Shown piece by piece: positions 10,201 through 19,300 of a DNA stretch of 64,000 nucleotides (its first letter is position 1; each line of letters begins with the position of its first letter). This DNA comes from Theristus sp. LFF4_11 (Eukaryota; Nematoda; Chromadorea; Monhysterida; Xyalidae). A program made the position numbers and the translations under genes. Where the stretch lies: assembly GCA_030248135.1 (NCBI GenBank), contig JASANC010005767.1:25061-89060 (forward strand), read 5' to 3'. The notes under the pieces are model-generated. The model saw only the letters and a program-made list of their open reading frames with translations, made no database searches and was not told the origin of the DNA.

Positions 10201-12702
10201 TACCAAACTCCGGTGGGATTGGGGAATGGACGGCTCACCATCCCGTGGAACCAATACCCTCGGCATGTGAGGGGGGCAGCCTCTAAGCCCCGCTCTGTCC
10301 TGGGGGCACCAGTGATCTTAGCCCGATTTCGGTTTCGGTGGCCTGCGGTCGCTATATCCCCGGAGGGCAGCGAATCCGAAGGTTTTCGTTTTCGTTTTCG
10401 TTTTGCTGAAAAGCGTAAAACTTTGAAGTTATTTTTTAATTGTTCTCTTCGATTTAATCTAAAATCACGCCATGTGCGAAATTCTGTAAATTCTGTGCAA
10501 AAACAGAAAAATTAGAGATTGCAAAACATTGTTGCATGTAGCTTTTTCGTTGTTGTTAACGTACGCACCGCTGTGTACACACCAGCACCAGTGACAAAAA
10601 GGAGTTGTCTTCCGTTGATTTTCACCTTTTTTACCGGTGTCACCTTCAACTAGTGTGGCAGGATAAACCGTCTGTCCCGTGAGTCATTGCCTTTGCCACA
10701 GGAGACCTTGCGTTCCGCAATGCTTCTGCGATACAATTTGTCCTGAACAAACCAGTGTCAGCGAGCTAAAGTCTGATTGTTATTTTAGTAGTTTTAGTGG
10801 TCGCTAAATGCCCGAAATCCGCAAATGTGAAAGGTCATTTGTCTACAATACAAAGCACGAGGGTTGCCATGTGCAACCGAAATCATAAATAAACGCGCAA
10901 AAATATGACTCTTATGTACTTGTATCCATGTGTACCACATCAGAGACTTGAAAAGCGTTGTCGAGCCAAGTCTTTCACTGCTTACACAAGGCCATATTCC
11001 TTCTTTTATATGCGTCTCACGCATTTTTAGATAATGGCATAATTTTTTGAAAGTTCAAACCAAATTTTCTTCCCAACTTCTTTGTGTGCTTAGGTACATG
11101 TCATTATTTGGTCATTTTGACCGACGTACTCCATGTTTTTCGATTTGGATGACTTCTAGAGTCAATTTTTAGCGTTGAAATGACTTAACTGAATTGAAAT
11201 ATCGTTTCAGAAATCGTTTTCTTGCAACTTAGAACATGTTTTTTCAGTCGGTAGGCCATGAGATGAACATGATATCTTGTTGATTGGCGTACGTTATAGG
11301 TCTACAATGGAGTTGTGCGATATATTGTTAAACAATTGGAGCGGGGATGTTGGTTAATACCACATCACACGACGTTTTTCAGATACCCGATAACATGGCC
11401 ACATGTTAAAACTTGTGTGCTGAGCTAAACTAACGTGTTAAACTTGCGTCTGTCAGTTGCCCGCAACGTGATCGCGAAATCATGGTACGTGTTTTCGATA
11501 CGATGATTTGAAGAGTGGGCTCTCGCCATGTGGCAGATAGCATAGCTGGTTGAACCTGAAAGTAAGTGTCTTGGGGGGGGTGGGCGACCGGGTCGACAGG
11601 GGTTGCCGACTTAACTACAGCAAACAGGAATTTTTGAACACAGTCAAATTTTGGTAATTTTCTAAAGAGGAACAACTAAGAACGGTTCAATATTCAAGTA
11701 CACGTCGAAAATTGTCCTGTTTTACTGTTGAAAATGCAACTTTCCCTCTATGAAATGGACATAATTTCAATAAAACACGATTTTCGCTCTTATAGTTTTC
11801 CGGATCGTTCTGAAAATAGTCTAGATGAACTCAGCTCGACGAGACGCTTCGAACAAATCTAACTTGTAAAAAAAAATTTTTTTTAATTTTTTTTTTTTAA
11901 TTTAAAAAAAAATCCGGATTTTTTTTTCCCTAACCCTAGTCGTGGTAGTACACGCGCGCCACACAGTCAACGATCAACACCTGGTGCATATCAGCCGGCT
12001 GCCAAGGGTTTTGTTCGATGGTGAACTGCACTTGTTTAATTCCATTTTCGTGTTTTGGATATGCTTTCATGCCGATATGCTTTGAAATTGCTTTCTGCGC
12101 GATCTTCACCATTGCCTCGCTCGCATTCACGATTGTCAGTGTTTGCTTGCCTGTTATTCGAACGCACGCAACGCCGTCGGCTCCCTGAGTAAAGTTTGGA
12201 GAACAATGAGCGAGTGTGCAATTCAAAACCTTCGAGTACATGAGACAGTCTCACAGTTTTTGGGCTTCCACGTTGGAAAATCAACTCCGCCTCGTCGAGC
12301 GACAGAAAAAAGTCAGTGGCCGTGACCAAATGCCAGCCGATGCCGCTCAGGCTTTGCAGGGTTGCACAAAACAGCGCAAACGACGCTGCACTCGACCAAA
12401 ACATCATTGGCCCATCGTAGTTCGCAAGATGGTAACAGAGAACCTCGCCGTGCGGCGTACGTTTGTGAGCGAGCCCCCCTGAAGAATACACGCTGCTGCT
12501 CAACGTGTGCTCTTGCAACAAACTCTGCTTTACAAATTGGCTTACCGGGCCAACATTTTTGTATGGTGCTTGATATTACTTGATCGACTTGCGGCGTTGC
12601 ATGCAGCACGCTGAGGATGCCGAAGTTTTCATGAAATCGTGCTGTGAACACACCGAACGTGTCTGGCACAGGTCGCACGAATCTGGCACTCGTGTTGCCC
12701 AT
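3866..12702 (-). CDS. Tandem paralogue B, uncharacterised modular protein (complete)
   Basis: Nine exons in consistent phase: 12702-12546, 12478-12255, 12184-11981, 6862-6746, 6561-6388, 6307-6146, 4873-4708, 4491-4337, 4114-3866. They sum to 1608 nt, a 535-aa protein ending in a Pro/Glu-rich tail. It starts MGNTSA (possible N-myristoylation). About 3.5 repeated modules are visible: a half module in exon 1, then exons 2-3, 3-5, 6-7 and 8-9. Each has a PW or similar start, a GWHLV or GWYVT core, an aspartate, and an xLxLIN or LLLRF strand followed by an amphipathic helix and W-P-G. Intron 3 (6863-11980) is 5.1 kb and full of repeats; another intron holds a foldback element. Function unknown. 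Exon calls rest on A/B comparison, not on transcripts. Confidence 0.78.
4909..5975. mobile_element. Foldback-like element with CTGGAAAA-repeat arms
   Basis: The left arm (4909-5370) is many copies of TTTTCCAG-type units followed by unique sequence. The right arm (5478-5975) is the inverted counterpart, with CTGGAAAA units on the outside. The inner parts of the arms also match in inverted orientation, for example CTAGTCCGGAAGTTAA at 5261 against its complement near 5567. The loop is roughly 5371-5477. The whole could form one large hairpin. It lies in the intron between the exons 6307-6146 and 4873-4708 of paralogue B. Long ORFs here (KTGKLENW-type) are only translations of the repeat. Confidence 0.8.
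6966..7272. repeat. Homopolymer G/T/A low-complexity block
   Basis: Runs of G, T and A up to more than 20 bases. It sits exactly at the left edge of the composite satellite block at 7273. It carries no coding potential and may be partly a sequencing or assembly artefact. Confidence 0.7.
7563..8110. repeat. 172-bp satellite, about three copies
   Basis: The marker GTGTTCGC(C/G)CTTTCA occurs at about 7563, 7736 and 7909, spacing 173 bp. Units carry GGGTAATTTCATCCGTAGAT and TTTTTTGCCCCGACC. Copies are clearly diverged. Confidence 0.8.
8130..9905. repeat. 149-bp satellite array 1
   Basis: The marker CCAGGGTAATTCAATGCGCTG occurs at 8283, 8432, 8581, 8730, 8879 and onward with spacing 149 bp, about 11-12 units. 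The units contain GATTTCGGGCGAATCGGCC and GTGAGCAACTCTAGATGCTG. Divergence rises towards the right end of the array (after 9480), as expected for array edges. Confidence 0.9.
10003..11035. mobile_element. TIR DNA element (about 140-bp terminal inverted repeats), copy 1
   Basis: The left end ATTATCTAAAAATGCGTGAGAC is matched by an inverted right end finishing at 11035. The arms run to about 10145 and from about 10895. No transposase is seen, so it is non-autonomous. The interior matches copy 2 (40036-40780) in inverted orientation, and it carries an extra GC-rich insertion at 10150-10406. Confidence 0.82.
10150..10406 (-). repeat. GC-rich poly(A)-tailed insertion, SINE-like
   Basis: Present in TIR element copy 1 but missing at the equivalent site of copy 2 (40600-40640). 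Read on the minus strand it runs from a TTCG/CGAAAA repeat into about 230 bp of GC-rich sequence and ends in CTTCAAAAAAAA. GC content is far above its surroundings. A GGCTAAGATCA string is present, but no full small-RNA match could be confirmed by eye. Candidate SINE or retroposed RNA. Confidence 0.45.
11036..11935. repeat. Dispersed repeat R2, copy 1
   Basis: About 0.9 kb nearly identical to 55583-56463, same orientation, from GGCATAATTTTTTGAAAGTTC to the T/A-rich end before CCCTAACCCTA. No coding potential recognised. It directly abuts the TIR element on the left. Confidence 0.85.
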
Positions 12703-13130
12703 TGTGTGCGATTATTGCCGTCAATTGTCTGTTTCATTCGTAGAAAGCAGTTGTGTCAGTGGTGCACTGTCAAATTTTCAGCAGCAGCTGAGCTCTTGTA
12801 CATAAGGACACGTACGTATGTATGTCGTGGGCCGCGCGGCAGCGTAGTCCCACAATATTATTTCAGAAAGCTCATTGCGAATATTTTGAAATTTCAATCG
12901 ACCATAACATTCATGATAAATGACTAAACCAAGAAATGCTATTTGCTGTGCTAAGGTGGCCCGATACCCTATCCATCCAAACCAAAAAATTAAACATCGG
13001 TTGCTTCTGTGATTTTACAGAACAAAAAAACCGAAAAAAATTTCAGGTTGTTGTTGTTGTTGTCGTTGTTGTTGTCGTTGTTGTTGTCGACCGTTTCGGT
13101 GTCCACAAAAAATCTAAAGTTGTGTTCAAA
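12703..13130. other. Upstream region of paralogue B, with GTTGTTGTC microsatellite
   Basis: 5' flank of paralogue B. No gene seen. A GTTGTTGTC/GTTGTT microsatellite lies at about 13047-13090, just before the satellite array starts. Confidence 0.5.
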
Positions 13131-14850
13131 TTTGAATTCCAAATTGTACGGTATCCTATGTAATCGACCATGCTGCGTCTGATAGGCTAGGTGCCGAATT
13201 GTGAAAACACTGTTTTTACCCGTGCCGGGTATAAAAAGAGTGCCCGTTAAGGGGTTTCCTGGTAAAAATCGTTGTTCTAATTTCATATTCCACGGTATTC
13301 ATGTAATCGACCATGCTGCGTTTGATAGGCTAAGTGCTGAATTGTGAAACATTGTTTTTTACCTGTGCCGGGGTTGAAAAGGGTACTGTTTTTACCCGTG
13401 CCTGGTATAAAAAGGGTCCCCGGAAGGGTTTCCTCCTAAAAAACGTTGTTCTGATTTCAAATTCCACGGTATCCATGTAATCGACTATGCTGCGTCTGAT
13501 AGGCTATAGTTTAGGTGCCAAATAGCAAAAAGCTAATATTAACCCGTGCCTGGGTTGAAAAGGGTCCCCGTAAAGGGTTTCCCCCTAAAAAACGTTGTTC
13601 TGATTTCAAATTCCACGGTATCCACGTAATCGACTATGCTGCGTCTGATAGGCTATAGTTTAGGTGCCAAATAGCGAAAAGCTGATATTAACCCGTGCCT
13701 GGGTTGAAAAGGGTCCCCGTAAAGGGTTTCCTCCTAAAAAACGTTGTTCTGATTTCAAATTCCACGGTATCCATGTAATCGACTATGCTGCGTCTGATAG
13801 GCTATAGTTTAGGTGCCAAATAGCAGAAAGCTGATATTAACCCGTGCCTGGGTTGAAAAGGGTCCCCGTAAAAGGTTTTCCCCTAAAAAACGTTGTTCTG
13901 ATTTCAAATTCCACGGTATCCATGTAATCGACTATGCTGCGTCTGATAGGCTATAGTTTAGGTGCCAAATAGCGAAAAGCTGATATTAACCCGTGCCTGG
14001 GTTGAAAAGGGTCCCCGTAAAGGGTTTCCTCCTAAAAAACGATGTTCTGATTTCAAATTCCACGGTATCCATGTAATCGACTATGCTGCGTCTGATAGGC
14101 TATAGTTTAGGTGCCAAATAGCAGAAAGCTGATATTAACCCGTGCCTGGGTTGAAAAGGGTCCCCGTAAAGGGTTTTCCCCTAAAAAACGTTGTTCTGAT
14201 TTCAAATTCCACGGTATCCATGTAATCGACTATGCTGCGTCAGATAGGTTATAGTTTAGGTGCCAAACAGCGAAAAGCTGATATTAACCCGTGCCTGGGT
14301 TGAAAAGGGTCCCCGTAAAGGGTTTCCTCCTAAAAAACGTTGTTCTGATTTCAAATTCCACGGTATCCATGTAATCGACTATGCTGCGTCTGATAGGCTA
14401 TAGTTTAGGTGCCAAATAGCAGAAAGCTGATATTAACCCGTGCCTGGGTTGAAAAGGGTCCCCGTAAAAGGTTTTCCCCTAAAAAACGTTGTTCTGATTT
14501 CAAATTCCACGGTATCCATGTAATCGACTATGCTGCGTCTGATAGGCTATAGTTTAGGTGCCAAATAGCGAAAAGCTGATATTAACCCGTGCCTGGGTTG
14601 AAAAGGGTCCCCGTAAAGGGTTTCCTCCTAAAAAACGATGTTCTGATTTCAAATTCCACGGTATCCATGTAATCGACTATGCTGCGTCTGATAGGCTATA
14701 GTTTAGGTGCCAAATAGTAGAAAGCTGATATTAACCCGTGCCTGGGTTGAAAAGGGTCCCCGTAAAGGGTTTTCCCCTAAAAAACGTTGTTCTGATTTCA
14801 AATTCCACGGTATCCATGTAATCGACTATGCTGCGTCTGATAGGCTAAAA
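13130..14850. repeat. 149-bp satellite array 2 with higher-order repeat
   Basis: The marker CCACGGTATCC is at 13464, 13613, 13762, 13911 and 14060, spacing 149 bp; about 11 units. Two unit types alternate from about 13680: AGCGAAAAGCTG with GGTTTCCTCC, and AGCAGAAAGCTG with GGTTTTCCCC. Rarer variants (ACGATG at 14039 and 14635; AAAAGGTTTT at 13871 and 14467) recur every 596 bp. The left units (13130-13460) are the most diverged. No sequence similarity to the 149-bp satellite at 8130 is visible. Confidence 0.92.
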
Positions 14851-14883
14851 CCCTATAAACTCTTTGAGATATAAAAGAAAAAG

Positions 14884-15420
14884 ACAAGTTCGGAAAAATG
14901 CCCGAAGGGCATGAAAAAGACCAAATATTATTTCAGAATGACACAGATAGAAAAGTGTGACACAAGGATTTTCACAAGATCAAACATTTTATGAAACGTG
15001 TGTGAACTGGAAAGTTACAAACTGAAATAATATTTACGTCAATATATTTTTGTCATTTCAAGGCACTGGCTCCGGTTGTGACCGCACTCATCGTAAAAGG
15101 GTTCAGCCCGCAAACACCATATTAAGCAAATCATTTGATACAGTATTCACAAATAAAAAGAGCATGTTCACAGCAGCAAATGATTTTTTTGCAGCATCAA
15201 ATGAAGTGAGATAAAATTTGTACAGAGATTGTGCCTTCCTTGAGAATGACAAAAAAGATATTGGCGTAAATATTATTTCAATTTGTAACTTTCCAGTTCA
15301 CACACGTTTCATAAAATGTTTGATCTTGTGAAAATCCTTGTGTCACACTTTTCTATCTGTGTCATTCTGAAATAATATTTGGTCTTTTTCATGCCCTTCG
15401 GGCATTTTTCCGAACTTGTA
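14884..15420. mobile_element. Foldback MITE with about 180-bp inverted repeats
   Basis: 14884-15060 (CAAGTTCGGAAAAATGCCCG...) is repeated inverted at 15243-15420 (...GGGCATTTTTCCGAACTTG). The interior is about 180 bp with no ORF of note. It abuts the satellite array directly. Confidence 0.85.
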
Positions 15421-15571
15421 TATCCATATGACAGCATGATAAAGACGAGTTGTGTGATTTCTAAAATAAAACTAAGATATTCAGAAAAGCTACTTTCAGT
15501 TTCTTTTAGATCAGGAGTCATATCATTTGCAAGTTGAAAACAACAAAAAATTTAAAAAACCATACGTTCAG

Positions 15572-15768
15572 GGTGGGCCAGAAGTAGTGGGCTACCTTTT
15601 GTTTGCCTATAACAGCTTTACTAATTTTATTGGGGCGAAATTTTGCACAGATCTAAATTCCTTGGTAATATAAGTTTCAAGTTTCGGCGGAATTGGCAGA
15701 GCAGTTTTGAAACAGTTATGGGCAATCTAAAAGGTGACCCACTACGGTAATTCTGGCTTCCTGTATGT
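15572..15768. mobile_element. Small mariner-like MITE
   Basis: The left end GGGTGGGCCAGAAGTAGTGGG and a diverged inverted right end (TGACCCACTACGGTAATTCTGGC) share the order GCCAGAA, AGTGGG, ACCTTTT, GCC(T/C)ATAAC. The GGGTGGGCCAGA end is typical of Tc1/mariner termini (established knowledge). No transposase. Confidence 0.5.
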
Positions 15769-16380
15769 GAATAACTGACAAAATTTGTTTACAGAGACGT
15801 AAAATTTATGCAAAAATGAGCAATAAAAATTGAAAATTGTCAACGAGACCCAAATTTACAAACCTGTGAACCTTCAACAAAAGCAATGGCTATGATAGAC
15901 ATGTGTGGTTGCTGTGGTGCAGCAGAATGCACATTATTTAGTTGCCGGTGTTGTTGGCACAATCCAAATGGCAAACGCTGGATTGGCGACACAGCACACG
16001 CATGTATGACGTAGGTGGATGCACGCGAACAGCAACCACTCATCGATATCGACTTATCTAGATATTTTATGCAAGCGACTAAACAATTGTGTGAGCATGT
16101 GAGCAAACTGTGTGAGGCTATATTTGATGAGGCATGTTCCACCCATAAAACTGAAAACAGGCAACACCAACAATTTTCTACACAGAAAAAACTGAACACA
16201 GCATCTTGCCAACCACGTCTCAAACAAAACGATATGTTTTTTGTAAAAAAAAACTACACAGCGCAAAACTGAAAAAAATTTCAATTGAACATTTAGCTAT
16301 AACCAAAACCAAAAAAGAGTGAAATGACCATATCAGATGTTATTTTGGTCCATGCAACGTAATATTAACGAATGAAACGA
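15769..16380. other. Spacer downstream of the SLC4 gene
   Basis: No gene recognised. Short ORFs on both strands have no familiar motifs. The 3' UTR of the minus-strand transporter gene must begin here, to the left of 16381. Confidence 0.4.
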
Positions 16381-19300
16381 TCACTCAAACTTCACATTGT
16401 TTTTTGCTTCGTTTTCGCTGTGCAGTGATGCTGCAGATTCCACATGTTTCCAAGTGCCCGATTTCTCCATCTCATCTGAGATATCGATTGGTTGCTCGTG
16501 TTCGTGTTCTTCAGCACCCGATAGCAGTGGAATTTTCATCACGCACCCGGAAGCGATTGGAACATTCAAGTGCGTGTCGTCGGCGTGCGGTTTGAACTGA
16601 AACCTTTTCTATCTTTATTTTTCAACCAGAACTTCAGGTTGCAGGAGCCAACCTTTTTCTCGTGTTCTTGCTTTTTCTTGTCGGCATGCTTGCGTAAGTG
16701 GAAGTCAGGCATGCGATCATCCAGTGCTTCCAGCGCATCCTCAGTGAACACGAGCTCCAGTAGTTTGCGAACGCCAACTATCACAACCAACTGAGAAAGG
16801 GACAAGACCATGCGATTGGCATAGTTTTACACCATTTTGCAAATTTTGTCATTCTACTTTTAATAACGCAAAGGGAACACTAACTAACCATCAATGGGAA
16901 CAGAATGGACGTCTGTTTGATTGACTTGATCACCCACAGAACAGCCAGACAAGCAAACTGCAACGATAAAATATTTTCTTCAAAATTAATTTTTAATTAT
17001 AAACAAAAACAGTGCAATGAAAGGTTACGAAGATATGAAATCGAACTTGCCTGGACTGCCGTGAACAAATGAACTTTCTTGATTGGTACTTTTCGCAAAT
17101 ACATGTAATCAGGTTGATATTTCATTGGCATTAACAAAAGCAGAATTCGGTTGAACAGCTGTATTCCATTCAACGCGCCTATTCCCATGTACAGAAATAC
17201 GCCATATAAAACCGGCATCGGAATAAGCTGGAAACTTGATCCTATGTTTCTTGTAAAATGTTTCGATCCAATAGTAAAAGCCATAATATATAATAGTTGC
17301 CTTTAAAATGCCCGTGATGAAGACAGAAGCACCGAGCATTGCAAATATTACGATGCCCGTCACTCTTTGCTCTCTGAAATCGCCTGTACATTTGATTCAA
17401 ACCATCCAATTGCTGCGTCCCTGTTTTCGTTGTTTCTTACCGAACACCAACAAAGGTGACAGCTTCACCAGGGGCACGCGAGTCAGACTCCAGTCGAAGT
17501 GCGTTCACGTGGTTGATTGCTGACACGGTGGCACCCAGGTAAATCGGAATGCCTGCACAAGTCAAGCAAACTGAAGAACTCCAACAAGAGGCAGTTGGTT
17601 CTGTGTGCTACAGACTGAATGTTGACGTTACGTCTTGACGCAAATAAACTGAATGTAAATTCCTTGAAACATGCTAAATTAGTGCACGTACCCAGGAAGC
17701 CGCAAACGATGCACTGTACGCCAATGACCAACAGGTCTAGATGATATCCACATCCTTTTTTCAGCAGATTCTCTTTTCGATTTACGATGACCGCTGTGAT
17801 TTGTTGATCCATAAAAATCAGAATGCATGCGAACAAGGCCGGCACGGCGGCGACAATCCACGTCCAAAATGAATTCTCGAACGGCGAAATTATCCAATTA
17901 CGATCAGGGTGAGTCGGCTGCGGAAGAAAGATGTTTTGCAACTGCATTTGCTTCTCTCAAACGCACAAAATATTTATCAAGATGTTAGTAAGTCAACAGA
18001 TATGTTGATTTCTGCCTTGAGTTTTTTGGCTGAATTTGCATGCAGTTTGTGTTGGTCAAGGTCTTACTCGAAATTCGCCTGGAACCACCAGTTTCGGAGT
18101 TGAAACGCCCATTAAATAGTCAACAACGGCCATCACAAGAACAGCAATGACGATCGCAAAATCTGATATCGTGCGACGAACCTGTAGCACGGGTGATACA
18201 TCAGTTCTCAAAAAAGAAATTCAGCAAATGCGAAAAAAACATTTCAGGGAAACACAAAGTTTCACAAATTACAAATTTACTCTTGCCAAAACAACATTTG
18301 AACCGACCGAATTTGAGAAATATCCCGTGTTGCGCATGCCTTTGAGGAAACTAGCAATTAGGAACGTGCCAAACATCAAGATCGCTGACATTAGAAACAC
18401 GTCCCACATCTGCAAAGACAAAAGTCAAATACAAAAACTAAACATTGAGCATTATGCGACCGCTCATGCGAAAACACCAACAAATTCTGACTTCTTGGCA
18501 AGTGTCTCCTTCCAATGTTCCGCCGAACTTCTCGCAGTAATCCAATGGGATTTGGGCGTAATTAATTCCAGTGATGTTCTCCCCTTGCGACTCAATCCTA
18601 CAAACAATTGAAAACGTCTCACTTCTGTTCAAATAAACCAATTGAAACAGGGTGCTTGCCCACCATGGCTTCGTCAACAATTTTTCGTCCTCAAATTCAT
18701 GTTTGACGCCACGCGTTTCATTCAGCCATGTCATGAATTGAGTTCTATCTGAGAATGTTTGCTTGGAGTCGCACAAACACGAATCGTTTGAGAGCAGGTC
18801 CTGAACAAGAAATGAAAATAGCTCTTCAAAACAGGGCGTGGTTGAAACCATTGCTTGTACTAACCGGTGGCAAGTAAGTGCTGACATAATGGTTGCGGGT
18901 GCCAATTTGTATCAGCTTTTGCAATGCGGACACAATGAAAATCAACGCAATCAACGTTGCAAATGATTCTTCGGTGAAACGGGTAATATAGCTGACCTAA
19001 ACACAAATTTCCACAAGTAAGACAGTTTTGCCGCCAATTTTGGATCAATTACAGTACTCAAGCGCTTTCGTAAAACATTTGTTTATTCCAATTCAGTTTA
19101 CCATAGATTTTGCCGAGTGGAGCGCGTGTTTTTTTATGCAATATTATGAACAAAAACATGTGTACAGTGTGGTCAACCAACGAGCCGGTAACTGTTCGGT
19201 GTGTCAATTTGCTCTCACATCAAAAAGCGCGCTCAAAATTCATGCTAAACCGCTACTGCTCCGATGTAACGCACCAGTGATCTGCTCCTTCTTTTTAAAG

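Noticed and set aside
10320..10400. GGCTAAGATCA string in the GC-rich insert as a U2 snRNA pseudogene
   Set aside because: The sequence on either side does not continue as U2, so the match is too short to support the call.
18595..18640. A 25-nt GT...AG stretch inside the 18800-18492 exon of SLC4
   Set aside because: Removing it would break the frame; the uninterrupted reading is coherent and has glycosylation sites expected in this extracellular loop.
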